A DNA stretch of 45,878 nucleotides from JBHHZJ01 sp046758005 (GCA_046758005.1 JBHHZJ010000016.1:1-45878); one strand, 5' to 3'; shown: positions 33,077 to 42,094, numbered from the stretch's first letter. A program made the numbers and translations. The notes: generated by a model not told the origin, from the sequence alone.

Positions 33077-34156
33077 TCACGATCCGGCCGGGGCCGATGG
33101 CTGGGCCGAATCGGCCCGTTCGGCCGCACTCTTGGCGGCCCGGCCGCTGGTTTCCCGCACCTCGGCCAGTAGCCGGTACAGCTCCGTGATCGTGGTCGGG
33201 CGGCCGCCCAGGTCGTTCACGAAGGCGTCGAGGTAGCGGTCCATCGTCTCCAGGAAGCCGCGCAGGTCGTTCCGGTCGCGCACGTAGGGCGTCCTGCCGG
33301 GCTCCAGCGACGGGCTGTGATAGGTGAGCGAGAAGATCCGGCACCCTTGCCCGAGCAGGCTTCGCGTGAGCCGCCGCAGCGCGGCGTAGTCGCCCCCTTC
33401 GGGGGTCAGGCGAATGCGCTCGAGCAGGCCGAGACGGGCCGCGACGCCCGGGGCGTGGAGCTTCATGCCGAGGGCGCCGATCAGGGCCGGAAACGCCCAG
33501 GGGCCCCAGCCGGCGAGGGCACCGGCGAACCCGGCGGTGACCGGCAGCTCGAGCAATTTGCCGCGCCGCCCGAACCAGTACGGCTTTGCGGCGAACCCGT
33601 TGAAGTTCGGGCCGCCGTCGGCGGCGAAGCTCGTGCGCGGGACGATGCTGGCGTCCACCCGGTAGCCGAGGTCCTCGAGGATTCCCGCGGTCGCCGGACC
33701 GACCCCGAAACGGCCCGCCCTGTATATCGTGGGCCGAAGGCCAAAGCTGGCCTCGATGGTCTCGGTCAAGCATTCGAGCTTGGCGCGCTCCAGCTCGGCG
33801 GGCAGATTTCCCGCGTAGGAGTTGTAAGGCGTCACCGCCTCCTCGTGCGGCGGGTTGACCCAGGGGTGCAGATGAGCGCCGATCTCGCCGACCGCGTCGG
33901 CAAGAAACTCGCTCAGGACGCGCACGGCCTTCTCCTCGACGGCGACCGGATAATCGACGACGTAGGTCGGCACGACCCCGTATCTGGCGAAGATCTCTTG
34001 CGCCCGGCGCTGGGCGTCGAGCGAGGTGACCGAGGTGTTCTCCCGCGACAGGGGCCGGGACCAGTCGAATTCCTCCTCCGTGTCGACAACGACGACCAGC
34101 AGCGGCCGAGTCTCGGTCGGCACGTCGGCGAATTCGATCCGGCTCTGATCCAGCAT
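33077..34156 (-). CDS. WalW-like polysaccharide deacetylase-fold protein
   Basis: A 359-residue protein with a NodB-like layout: VVVVDTEEEFDW near residues 20-31 (catalytic-type acidic cluster), GVVPTYVVDYPVA, GEIGAHLHPWVNPP near 89-102 (histidines in the metal-binding position), FGLRPTIYRAGRFGVG, and CRIFSLTYHSPSLEPG near 270. This matches WalW-type proteins found in lipopolysaccharide and exopolysaccharide clusters. Probable role is removal of an acyl group from the polymer or its precursor. It differs clearly from the deacetylase at 6422, which carries the exosortase-specific NAMTVDVEDYF. The start is uncertain: ATG 34156 or in-frame TTG 34201. It is last in the minus-strand run from 39035. 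Confidence 0.8.
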   Translation of the reverse strand: MLDQSRIEFADVPTETRPLLVVVVDTEEEFDWSRPLSRENTSVTSLDAQRRAQEIFARYGVVPTYVVDYPVAVEEKAVRVLSEFLADAVGEIGAHLHPWVNPPHEEAVTPYNSYAGNLPAELERAKLECLTETIEASFGLRPTIYRAGRFGVGPATAGILEDLGYRVDASIVPRTSFAADGGPNFNGFAAKPYWFGRRGKLLELPVTAGFAGALAGWGPWAFPALIGALGMKLHAPGVAARLGLLERIRLTPEGGDYAALRRLTRSLLGQGCRIFSLTYHSPSLEPGRTPYVRDRNDLRGFLETMDRYLDAFVNDLGGRPTTITELYRLLAEVRETSGRAAKSAAERADSAQPSAPAGS

Positions 34157-34293
34157 CTTCGGGCAGCCTACGAGTCCGCCGAAACCCCTGTACCGCTCCA
34201 AGGACGCACGATCCTACGCGCGGGCCTCCACGGGCGCCAGAGCGCGGCTCCCGGGGGCGCCGCCCGCCTCCCCGGCGCGAGTTCCCCGTCAGG

Positions 34294-36183
34294 TCAAGGA
34301 CCGGCCCGCGCGACCCGCGCGGCGGCCGGGTCCGCGTGCGCCTGCCACCACAGTTCGAGCATCATGATGTCCCACACGATCTCGTCATAGACCGCCTGCG
34401 ACGCCGCGCGGTGCCCCGCGATCACGCGGTCGATGAACGCCGCCTTCATGCAGTGTCGCCGCTTGAACGCGAGCAGGCTGTCGTGCGCCAGATCGCGCAA
34501 CCCCGGGTCCTCCTTGAGCCACTCCGAGAACGGCATTCCGAATCCGTGCTTCCTTTTCGACAGCGTCTCGGCCGGCAGGAAGTGGCGCAGCTCCCGCTTA
34601 TAGAAATCCCGTATCTTCAGGCGCTTGATGAGTAGCGACGCGGGCACCCGGGCGGAGAACTCGGCCACGTCTTCGCTCAGGAACGGGTAGCGCACCTGGA
34701 CCCCGGCCAAGCCGCACATCCGGTTGACCTTTCTGAGGTCGTTGTCGGCCAGCGCGGCGGTCAGGTCCAGGTGCATCATGCATTGCAGCAGCGAGGCGGA
34801 TCCGGCCCTCCGATAAACCTCGCGGCGCAGCTCGAGCGGCTCGTCCGGGTCGATCTCGCGCAGCGGCGGATCCTCGAAAACCTCGTCGAGCGGAACCGAC
34901 AACCACAGGTTGTGGTCCTCCAGGCGATCCGGCATGGGCATGCGCGCCCGCGTGATGTAATTGCGCGCCCTGCGAACCAGTCGCATGCGGTCCGCAAACG
35001 GCACTCCGAACACGCCCGGCTCGATGACATACGAGCGGACCGCCGCGGGGACGCGGCGGTACAGGTCGAATATCATCTGCTCGACATAGCGCGCGTTGCC
35101 GGCGAATAGCTCGTCCCCGCCATCGCCCGCGAGCATGAGCCCGACGCCGTGCTCGCTGGCCATCCGGGCGCAGTAATAGGCGGGAACGGCGGACGAATTG
35201 CCGAACGGCTCGTCGTAGGTCTCCGCGATCTTCGGAACGAGATCGAGCACGTCCTTCGGGGTCAGAGTGTACTCGTGATGGTCGGTCCCGAAGTGGCGCG
35301 CGGCCGCCCGGGCGTAACCGGACTCGTCGTAGGCGTCGTGCTCGAATCGGACGGTGAAGGTCTTGGGGCGCCCGCCACTCGACCGCGCCAGCAGCCCGAC
35401 CAGGGTCGAGCTGTCCAGGCCGCCGCTCAGGAAGGCGCCGATTTGGTCAGGGTTTTCATCCTCGATCGCCTGCCGCACCGACCGCTCGATCAGGGATTCG
35501 AGCTCGCCGGGCGCCCCGGCTGGCTCGGCGGCGCGCTCGGTGCCATAGGGCATGCGCCAATAAAACGCCGTGCGCACCTGCCCGTTGTCGAGCTGGAGAT
35601 ATTGAGCGGGCAGCAGCTTGCGCTGCTCCCGATAAACCGTCTTCGGCGCCGGACACACGTAGAAGAAGAGGTAGTCGTAGATCTCCTGCGCCGAGATGGT
35701 GGCCCCGACCGCCGGATGGGCGCGCACGGCATCCGCGGTCGAGCCGAAGGCCAGCGCGCCGCCTGGCAAGCGCGCGTAATACATTGCATGGGCGCCGAAG
35801 CGGTCGACGGCGAGCAGCGCGCGCCCCGAGTCGGGCTCGATCACGGCGAGCGAGAACGGCCCGGCCAGGTGCCGGAACAGATCCGCGCCATGGCGCCGGT
35901 AGGCCTCGCGCAGCGCGGCGCCGTGGCCCCGCTCGGCGGCAAGTCCGGCGAGTTCGGGGGAGGTCCACCTCGGGAACCCTTCGATCGCCGCCCACAGGCC
36001 GCCCTCGACATCGAGATCCGAGCGGCCGGTCCAGCCCTGGACGTGCAGGGCGACGCCCGCCTCCGCCCGAGCCCGGCTCTCGGCGCCCGGCGGCGACGGC
36101 AGGCCGAGCGCCATGCCCCGCAGCATCCCTTCGGGCGTCGCGGCGCCTTTGAACGCTCCACTCCATCCGCACAGGCCCGTCAT
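34294..36183 (-). CDS. Asparagine-synthase-like amidotransferase, XrtA system, with Cys5 N-terminus
   Basis: A 629-residue protein with an N-terminal glutaminase-like domain and a C-terminal synthetase domain. The latter has an intact PP-loop FLSGGLDSSTLVGLL near 250 and MLAGDGGDELFAGNARY. The N-terminus is MTGLCGWSG, so the expected Cys is at position 5, not 2; methionine removal alone would not expose it, and the glutaminase may be inactive, processed further, or replaced by free ammonia. Other glutaminase landmarks (DRFGAHAMYYARL, LAFGSTADAV) are present. It lies 22 bases after the decarboxylase in the same operon, suggesting amidation of a product of that pathway. No strong ribosome binding site. 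Confidence 0.88.
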   Translation of the reverse strand: MTGLCGWSGAFKGAATPEGMLRGMALGLPSPPGAESRARAEAGVALHVQGWTGRSDLDVEGGLWAAIEGFPRWTSPELAGLAAERGHGAALREAYRRHGADLFRHLAGPFSLAVIEPDSGRALLAVDRFGAHAMYYARLPGGALAFGSTADAVRAHPAVGATISAQEIYDYLFFYVCPAPKTVYREQRKLLPAQYLQLDNGQVRTAFYWRMPYGTERAAEPAGAPGELESLIERSVRQAIEDENPDQIGAFLSGGLDSSTLVGLLARSSGGRPKTFTVRFEHDAYDESGYARAAARHFGTDHHEYTLTPKDVLDLVPKIAETYDEPFGNSSAVPAYYCARMASEHGVGLMLAGDGGDELFAGNARYVEQMIFDLYRRVPAAVRSYVIEPGVFGVPFADRMRLVRRARNYITRARMPMPDRLEDHNLWLSVPLDEVFEDPPLREIDPDEPLELRREVYRRAGSASLLQCMMHLDLTAALADNDLRKVNRMCGLAGVQVRYPFLSEDVAEFSARVPASLLIKRLKIRDFYKRELRHFLPAETLSKRKHGFGMPFSEWLKEDPGLRDLAHDSLLAFKRRHCMKAAFIDRVIAGHRAASQAVYDEIVWDIMMLELWWQAHADPAAARVARAGP

Positions 36184-36205
36184 GGCGTCGGCCCCCGAAC
36201 CGCCC

Positions 36206-37444
36206 TCACACCAGGACCTCGGCGGGCCTGGGGTGGCTCAGAAAATCGGTGGGACTGGCGGTCAGACCGTAGGCGCCCGACTGGAACAAGACCACGAGGT
36301 CGCCCACCTCGGCCCGCGGCAACTCGACCTTGTCCGCAAGCAGGTCGAGCGGGGTGCAAAGGCGCCCGACCACGCTGACCGTCTCGCTCGGCGCCTCGCG
36401 CATGCGGTTGCCGATCGCCACCGGATAGTTCCTGCGGATGACCTGTCCGAAGTTGCCCGAAGCGGCAAGCTGGTGGTGCAGCCCGCCGTCGGTGACGAGG
36501 AAGACGTGCCCGCGCGATTCCTTGCGGTCCACGATGCGCGCCACGTAGACCCCGGCCTCGCCGATGATGTAGCGCCCGAGCTCGACGATCACCCGGGCCT
36601 CGGGGAACTCCGATTCGACCCGCGGCATCAGATCGGCAAGGTTCGCCCCGAGTTTCGGCAGGTCGAGCGGGCGGTCCTTCGGGAAATACGGAATGCCGAA
36701 GCCGCCGCCGATGTTCAGGTGGCGCACGGGCCCCGGCGCATGCCGTGCGAGCGACAGGGCGAGCTCGACCGTCTTTTTCTGGATCGAGCACAAGATGTCG
36801 GCGTTCAGGTTCTGCGACCCGGCGAAGATGTGGAATCCGACGAAATCCAGATCCAGCCTGGCCAGCTCGCCGAGCATTTGCGGCACGCGCTCGGCATCCA
36901 CGCCGAACTGCTGGGCGCCGCCGCCCATGCGCATCCCCGAGGCCTTGACCTCGAAGTCCGGATTCACGCGGATCGCCACCCGCGCCCGCACCCCCTGCTC
37001 TTCCGCGACGCGGGCGATCGCGCGCATTTCCGCTTCCGACTCCATGGCGATGGTGATGTCCGCGGCCACGGCCCGGGCCAGCTCGTCCGGCGTCTTGCCC
37101 GGCCCGGCGAAGCTGACGCGCGCGGCCGCCATCGGCGTGTCGAGCGCCGCCTGCATTTCCTTGGCCGAGGCCACGTCGAAGCCGTCGACCAGCGCCGCCA
37201 GTTGCTGCACGACCGCCGGCATCGGGTTGGCCTTGACGGCGTAGTTGAGGTTGACGCCGTCGGGAAGGTGCCGGCGCAGATACGCGATCCGCTCGCTCAG
37301 CCGGCGCCGGTCGTAGGCGAAGAACGGCGTGCCGCCCACTCGCTCGGCCAGGCGGATCAGCGGCGTCCCGCCGATCACGAGGCAGTTGTCGTTGACCCCG
37401 AACCCGGCGACCGCCGGGTGGATCAAGGTTCTGTCATTGCTCAT
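36206..37444 (-). CDS. PLP-dependent decarboxylase, XrtA system-associated (TIGR03099-like)
   Basis: A 412-residue fold-type III (alanine-racemase-like) decarboxylase, related to diaminopimelate and ornithine decarboxylases. The PLP lysine is in NYAVKANPMP near residue 71; further landmarks are GFHIFAGSQNLN, the phosphate-binding NIGGGFGIPYFP, VELGRYIIGEAGVY and the active-site Cys in GRLCTPLDLLADK. It would decarboxylate an amino acid, possibly while it is loaded on the acyl carrier protein encoded nearby (inference from context). Its first 11 bases overlap the end of the acyl ligase gene, showing tight coupling of these two steps. Confidence 0.93.
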   Translation of the reverse strand: MSNDRTLIHPAVAGFGVNDNCLVIGGTPLIRLAERVGGTPFFAYDRRRLSERIAYLRRHLPDGVNLNYAVKANPMPAVVQQLAALVDGFDVASAKEMQAALDTPMAAARVSFAGPGKTPDELARAVAADITIAMESEAEMRAIARVAEEQGVRARVAIRVNPDFEVKASGMRMGGGAQQFGVDAERVPQMLGELARLDLDFVGFHIFAGSQNLNADILCSIQKKTVELALSLARHAPGPVRHLNIGGGFGIPYFPKDRPLDLPKLGANLADLMPRVESEFPEARVIVELGRYIIGEAGVYVARIVDRKESRGHVFLVTDGGLHHQLAASGNFGQVIRRNYPVAIGNRMREAPSETVSVVGRLCTPLDLLADKVELPRAEVGDLVVLFQSGAYGLTASPTDFLSHPRPAEVLV

Positions 37445-39035
37445 GCGGCGCCTTGGTGAAGGTCTGGCTGAACTCCCGCCCGAGGAGGCTGCGGTCGATC
37501 TTGCCGTTGGGGCCGCGCGGCAGGGCGTCGCGCTCGGCGACGACCTCCGGCACCATGTAACGGGGCAGCTGCCGGCGGCAGGCCTCCATCAGCGCCTCGG
37601 CGTCAAGGGCCCTGCCGTCGACCGGCGCGGCGACCACGACGATCCCCTGGCCCAGGACGGGATGCGGCGCGCCGAGGGCGACGGCCTCCTTAACGAGACC
37701 GGTTTCGTAGACGACGTCCTCGATCTCCGTGGGGCTGATCCGGTATCCGGACGACTTGATCATCTCGTCGCGCCGGCCGACAAAGTAGATGAACCCCTCT
37801 TCGTCGGTGTAGACGACATCGCCCGACCAAACGGCGATTTCGGGCAGCGGCAGGCCCCCGTGGCGCAGCGGCGCCGGGCGGAAACGCTCCGCCGTGCGCT
37901 CGGGATCGTTCCAGTACCCCATGGCGACCAGCGCGCCGCGGTGGACGAGCTCGCCGGGCTCGCCCGGGGCACACGAGGCCCCGTCTTCGCGCACCACCAG
38001 GATCTCGGCGTTGGGGATGGCCTTGCCGATGGAATTCGGGCGCCGGTCGACCTCCTCGGGGTCCAGGTAGGTCGACCGGAACGCCTCGGTCAGGCCGTAC
38101 ATGAGGTAGGGCTTGGCGTTGGGGAAAATGGCCCGGAGCCGGTCCAGGACCGGTTTGGGCATGTGCCCGCCGGTGTTGGCGAAATAGCGCAGGCACGCCG
38201 CCGCCTCCGCCGGCCAGTCCTGCTCGGCGAGCTGGATCCACAACGGCGGCACGCACGTCAGCCCCGTGATCCGCGCCTCGGCGCACAGCCGCACCACGTC
38301 CTTCGGCAGAAGGTAGTTCATCAGCACGACCTCGGCGCCCACGTTGAAGCCCGTGGTGAGTTGGCTCAGGCCGGCGTCGAAGCTGAGCGGCAGGACGGAA
38401 AGGATACGGTCTTCCCGGTCGTTCTCCAAATACTGGGACACGCTTTTGGCCCCGGCCACGAGGTTGCGGTGGGACAGGACGACCCCCTTGGGACTTCCGG
38501 TGCTGCCCGAGGTGTAGAGGATCGCCGCCATGTCGGTGTCGATCACACGGGGCGGGTTCGATCCCGCGGACTCGCCCTTCGCGACCAGCTCGTCCCAGGA
38601 GACGACGCCCGGTGCGCCGGGGCCGAGGTCCACGGCCGTCCCGGAGGCCAGGACGAGGTGAGTCAACTCGGGGCACGCCCTCAACTCGTCGGCCAGGTCG
38701 CGCGCGCGCTCCGGGGAGGTGACCAGGACCCGGACCCCGCAGTCGCGCAGGATGTAGCCGACCTGCCGGGCCCGCAGCAGGGGATTGACCGGCACGAAGG
38801 CGCCGCCCGCCATGGCCGCCGCGAACAGCGCCACCACCGTCTCCAACCGCTTTTCGAGGTAGACCGCCACGCGCGCCGCGCGCCCGAGGCCCAGGCCGGC
38901 GAGCCCGCCGGCGGCAGCGGTCACCCGGCGCTGCAAGGCCGCATACGTCAGGCTCTCCCTCCTGAAAGTGAGGGCCGGGCGCTCGGGCCAGTTGCGCGCC
39001 GCGTCGGCGGTGAGGTGATGGAAGAGTTCGCTCAT
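37434..39035 (-). CDS. Acyl-CoA ligase (AMP-forming), XrtA system-associated (TIGR03098-like)
   Basis: A 533-residue ANL-superfamily adenylating enzyme with all core motifs: ILYTSGSTGSPKGVVLSHRN near 174-193, YLMYGLTEAFRSTYLDPEE, VVYTDEEGFIYFVGRRDEM with the hinge at GRRDEM, KSSGYRISPTEIE, and the C-terminal catalytic lysine in GPNGKIDRSLL. It would activate a carboxylic or amino acid as an adenylate and load it on CoA or a carrier protein. Overlap with the decarboxylase gene and the nearby ACP gene suggest a three-part loading and decarboxylation module. ATG 39035 follows CAGGAAC. An AT-rich region with direct repeats precedes it. Confidence 0.93.
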   Translation of the reverse strand: MSELFHHLTADAARNWPERPALTFRRESLTYAALQRRVTAAAGGLAGLGLGRAARVAVYLEKRLETVVALFAAAMAGGAFVPVNPLLRARQVGYILRDCGVRVLVTSPERARDLADELRACPELTHLVLASGTAVDLGPGAPGVVSWDELVAKGESAGSNPPRVIDTDMAAILYTSGSTGSPKGVVLSHRNLVAGAKSVSQYLENDREDRILSVLPLSFDAGLSQLTTGFNVGAEVVLMNYLLPKDVVRLCAEARITGLTCVPPLWIQLAEQDWPAEAAACLRYFANTGGHMPKPVLDRLRAIFPNAKPYLMYGLTEAFRSTYLDPEEVDRRPNSIGKAIPNAEILVVREDGASCAPGEPGELVHRGALVAMGYWNDPERTAERFRPAPLRHGGLPLPEIAVWSGDVVYTDEEGFIYFVGRRDEMIKSSGYRISPTEIEDVVYETGLVKEAVALGAPHPVLGQGIVVVAAPVDGRALDAEALMEACRRQLPRYMVPEVVAERDALPRGPNGKIDRSLLGREFSQTFTKAPHEQ

Positions 39036-39076
39036 GTTCCTGCGCGGCCCAACTCGTCGTCCGGTAATATTTAACG

Positions 39077-39096
39077 ATGTTTATTAATGTTTATTG
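39077..39096 (-). repeat. Tandem 10-base direct repeat in the ligase promoter region
   Basis: ATGTTTATTA (39077-39086) is followed immediately by ATGTTTATTG (39087-39096), in an AT-rich patch 40-60 bases before the ligase start. Two sites one helical turn apart would suit a regulator or an UP-like element. Confidence 0.4.
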
Positions 39097-39183
39097 ACGA
39101 TTCGCGCCTCTCGGGCGGACGACGGCCGACCAGACCGGCCCGCGAACCATATACGAGATGGAGGGCCGCCCGCCAAGGCCCCG

Positions 39184-39873
39184 TTATACCTCCGGAACTC
39201 GCAAAGATATGCGGGGAACCGCCTGAGGCCCGGTCGAGACATGAAAACGCGGCGGGAGGCTGGACGTCATGACCTGCCACCGCCCGACGCGCAGATACGT
39301 CGCGGTGCCGACCCGCTGCGCCCCCAGACGGGCGTGTGAGGCCAGCGACAGCGGATTGAAGGCCGAGATCCTGCTGAACGACCAGGCGACGCCGCGTTCC
39401 CGCAGGTGCCGATTGGCGGCGTCCCAAAGGCGGGCGAAAGCCAAGCCGGTTCGCAGCTCGGGCAGCACGTAAACGTCGAAATCCCAGGACGCCCGGCCGG
39501 CCGGCAGGGGGGTGAAGCGGCACCGCACCTCGTCCTCCTCGTATGGGCCGAGGCACAGCCACAGGCACCCAATCATCGCCCCGTCCTGAAACGCCCCGAA
39601 GCAGACCGCGCCCTGGCCGAAACGAAAGCGAAGAACCTCGGGGCTCAGCGGCATCGCGCCCAGGGCGGGATCATCCGGGTCAACCTGCCGTACCTCGATC
39701 GATCGTCCCCGGCGAGGCCCGAGGAGCGGGGTCTGCCGCACGGGCTGGGCGACAAGGACGTAGCGGTAGAGGCAGGCCGATCCGCCGAGCTTCCGCACCG
39801 CGCGGTCCAGGACGTAGAACGCCCCGCTCACGGGCCCCAACTCCGCTACGACGCTCCGAAGCCTGCGCAACAC
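39184..39873 (-). CDS. GNAT-like acyltransferase
   Basis: A 229-residue protein with a GNAT-type core: IEVRQVDPDDPALGAMP, CFGAFQDGAMIGCLWLCLGPY, WDFDVYVLPELRTGLAFARLWDAA (the region of acetyl-CoA binding, RTGLA in place of the usual Q/RxxGxG/A) and SRISAFNPLSLASHARLGAQ near the end. Such proteins accompany the ligase/ACP genes in exosortase A loci and probably transfer the activated acyl group to the sugar chain (inference). GTG 39873 opens the frame with AAAGGGA upstream. It points away from the ACP gene, and the two share a 240-base promoter region containing GGTATATAG near 39993. Confidence 0.75.
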   Translation of the reverse strand: MLRRLRSVVAELGPVSGAFYVLDRAVRKLGGSACLYRYVLVAQPVRQTPLLGPRRGRSIEVRQVDPDDPALGAMPLSPEVLRFRFGQGAVCFGAFQDGAMIGCLWLCLGPYEEDEVRCRFTPLPAGRASWDFDVYVLPELRTGLAFARLWDAANRHLRERGVAWSFSRISAFNPLSLASHARLGAQRVGTATYLRVGRWQVMTSSLPPRFHVSTGPQAVPRISLRVPEV

Positions 39874-40111
39874 CTGGCAAGATCCCTTTCCGGCCCGAAC
39901 GGCGTCGACACGACGATCCGAGCGGCCGCCGCGCCCGATGGGCCATCGATCAGCACATTCAAGGTGCCCATGTGTTTAACTTGTCGGAATTTCTGGTATA
40001 TAGACCAGCGGTTTTTGAAGGATACCGGGACCAAATAACGCTCCCCTAACACTCTGTGCGGTAATTGTGTTCGATGCATCCTGGCGGACGAGCTCAGCGG
40101 GCTGTCGAGAC

Positions 40112-40360
40112 ATGGCAACGATCGAAGAGGTGAGGATTGTTTTGCGGGACACCCTGCAACTCGGCGAACGGGCACGCAGCTTCGACGCCTCGACGCCCCT
40201 GTTCGGGAGCCTGCCCGAGCTGGATTCCATGGCCGTCGTCGCCTTGATCACCGCCCTGGAGGAGCACTTCGATCTGACCGTGGAGGACGACGAGGTCACC
40301 GCCGAGGTGTTCGAAACCGTGGGCACGCTGACCGACTTCGTCGAGCAAAAGTTGGCCTAA
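40112..40360 (+). CDS. Acyl carrier protein
   Basis: An 82-residue acidic carrier protein. Ser39 in ELDSMAVVALI is the phosphopantetheine attachment site, inside the typical helix II (DSM/DSL). Surrounding pattern (LFGSLPELDSM, LEEHFDLTVEDDEV, FETVGTLTDFVEQ) is that of a dedicated ACP/PCP. It would hold the acyl or aminoacyl group activated by the ligase at 37434. First gene of a three-gene plus-strand operon with the two hydrolase-like proteins, 28 bases before the next. No phosphopantetheinyl transferase is in the window. Confidence 0.93.
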   Translation: MATIEEVRIVLRDTLQLGERARSFDASTPLFGSLPELDSMAVVALITALEEHFDLTVEDDEVTAEVFETVGTLTDFVEQKLA

Positions 40361-40388
40361 CGGTAAACCAAACGCAAACATAAGGCAG

Positions 40389-41225
40389 ATGGCTTATCGG
40401 CCGTTCTTTCTCGACGGCCCGGCCGGGCCGTTGTTCGCCATCTACCACCCGCCCAAGGACAATACGCCGAACAAAGGCGGCGTCGTCTACGTCCCGCCCT
40501 TCGCCGAGGAGATGAACCAGTCGCGGCGGATGGTCGCCCTCCAGGCGCGACGGCTAGCCGCAGCCGGCGTGGGGGTCCTGCTGCTCGACCTCTACGGCAC
40601 CGGCGACAGCGGCGGCGACTTCAGCGAGGCGCGCTGGGACGGCTGGTTGGGCGACGTCGCCGCGGCGCTGGACTGGCTGCGGGCCGAACGAGGCCACCCG
40701 GTGGCGTTGTGGGGCCTGCGCCTGGGTGGGCTGCTGGCCCTGGAGGCGGCCGCGGCGCACCCCGGGCGCGTCGCGCGCATCATCCTCTGGCAGCCGGTCA
40801 CCAAGGGCAGGACGATGCTGAACCAGTTTCTGCGCCTGCGGGTTGCGGCCGGTATGGGACGCGGGGGCGAGCCGGAGACGACGGAGTCGATGCGGCGCGC
40901 GCTGGCCGGCGGGCGGGCGGTCGAGGTTGCCGGCTATGTGCTGGCCCCCGAGCTGGCCGCGGCGATCGACGCCGCGGCGATCGACGGGCTGACGCCGCCC
41001 GCCGGGTGCCGGGTCGACTGGCTGGAAGTCTCGCCCGGCGCGGATACCGCGTCGGCGCCGGCGACGCGGCGCGCCGCGGACGCCTGGCGCCGAAAGGGCG
41101 CCGACCTGCGCCTTTTGCGCGTGGTCGGCGAGCCGTTCTGGTCGCTGCAATCCCTTTACGAGCCCATCCTCGTGCCCCGGCTTTTGGACGCCACGGCACG
41201 CTTGTGGACGGACGCGGAGCGGTGA
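40389..41225 (+). CDS. Hydrolase 2, exosortase A system-associated (alpha/beta fold, no Ser nucleophile)
   Basis: A 278-residue alpha/beta-hydrolase-fold protein (TIGR03101-like): YVPPFAEEMNQSRR near the oxyanion region, LLLDLYGTGDSGGDF, then the nucleophile-elbow segment WGLRLGGLLALEAA. The elbow reads G-L-R-L-G with Arg111 where hydrolases have Ser, so ordinary serine hydrolysis is not expected. It is always paired with hydrolase 1 in these loci. The stop overlaps the GTG start of hydrolase 1 (GTGA), so the two are likely made in equal amounts and may form a heterodimer; an acyl-group-handling role with the ACP is inferred. Confidence 0.92.
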   Translation: MAYRPFFLDGPAGPLFAIYHPPKDNTPNKGGVVYVPPFAEEMNQSRRMVALQARRLAAAGVGVLLLDLYGTGDSGGDFSEARWDGWLGDVAAALDWLRAERGHPVALWGLRLGGLLALEAAAAHPGRVARIILWQPVTKGRTMLNQFLRLRVAAGMGRGGEPETTESMRRALAGGRAVEVAGYVLAPELAAAIDAAAIDGLTPPAGCRVDWLEVSPGADTASAPATRRAADAWRRKGADLRLLRVVGEPFWSLQSLYEPILVPRLLDATARLWTDAER

Positions 41226-42076
41226 GGTTCGAGGAAGTCCCGTTGACGTTCGCCTGCGGCGGGGCGCAACTGGTCGGGATCCTGCACAGGCCGGCGCGCC
41301 CGCTCGGCTGCGGCGTCGTGGTCGTGGTCGGCGCGCCGCAGTACCGGACCGGCAGCCACCGCCACTTCGCCCTGCTGGCCCGCGACCTGGCGGGCGCGGG
41401 TTTTCCCGTGCTGCGCTTCGACTACCGGGGCATGGGCGACAGCGACGGCGAGTTCGTCGGCTTCGAGGGCGTCGGCGAGGACATCAAGGCGGCCGTGGAT
41501 TCGATCATGGACGCGGTCTCAGGCCTGCGCGATGTCGTCCTGTGGGGCTTGTGCGACGGGGCGTCGGCGATCTCGTTCTACGCCGCCCGCGATCCGCGCG
41601 TGAGCGGGATCGTCCTCGTCAATCCGTGGGTGCGCAGCGAGGCTTCCCTGGCTCAGGCGCGCATCAGCCACTATTACCGCGGCCGTCTCCTGTCGGCCGA
41701 TTTCTGGCGCAAGGCGGCCAGGGGAAAGCTCGACCTGAAGCGCTCGGCGGGCGAGCTGATTTCGAGCGTCCGCAGCGTGCTGGGCGGGCGGGCGCCGCGA
41801 GACCGGGCAACCGATAAGACGGAGCCCCTGCCCGTGCGCGTGGCCCGGTCGGTCAAGGGTTTCCGCGGGCGCGTGCTGATCGTGCTGAGCGAGGCGGACC
41901 TGACGGCCCAGGAATTCCGCGCGGCCGTTCTCCAGTCGGCGATGATGGCCGGCTGGCTCGACCGACCGTCCGTAACCGTCAAGCGGCTGGAAGCGGCAAA
42001 TCACACCTACTCCACCCGTGAGTGGCGCGGCCAGGTCCACCGGTGGACGATCGAGTGGCTCAAACAGGCGGGATAG
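41222..42076 (+). CDS. Hydrolase 1, exosortase A system-associated (alpha/beta fold, Cys nucleophile)
   Basis: A 284-residue alpha/beta-hydrolase (TIGR03100-like). Oxyanion region GAPQYRTGSHRHF, then LRFDYRGMGDSDG, the nucleophile elbow WGLCDGASAISFY with Cys111 in the Ser position, an acidic candidate in VLSEADLTAQEF and a C-terminal His in AANHTYSTREW. A Cys/Asp/His triad would favour acyl transfer or thioesterase chemistry, fitting an ACP-bound substrate (inference). The GTG start overlaps the preceding stop. The gene converges with cysNC, 81 bases apart. Confidence 0.92.
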   Translation: MRFEEVPLTFACGGAQLVGILHRPARPLGCGVVVVVGAPQYRTGSHRHFALLARDLAGAGFPVLRFDYRGMGDSDGEFVGFEGVGEDIKAAVDSIMDAVSGLRDVVLWGLCDGASAISFYAARDPRVSGIVLVNPWVRSEASLAQARISHYYRGRLLSADFWRKAARGKLDLKRSAGELISSVRSVLGGRAPRDRATDKTEPLPVRVARSVKGFRGRVLIVLSEADLTAQEFRAAVLQSAMMAGWLDRPSVTVKRLEAANHTYSTREWRGQVHRWTIEWLKQAG

Positions 42077-42094
42077 GCGGCCGCCCGCGGCCGG

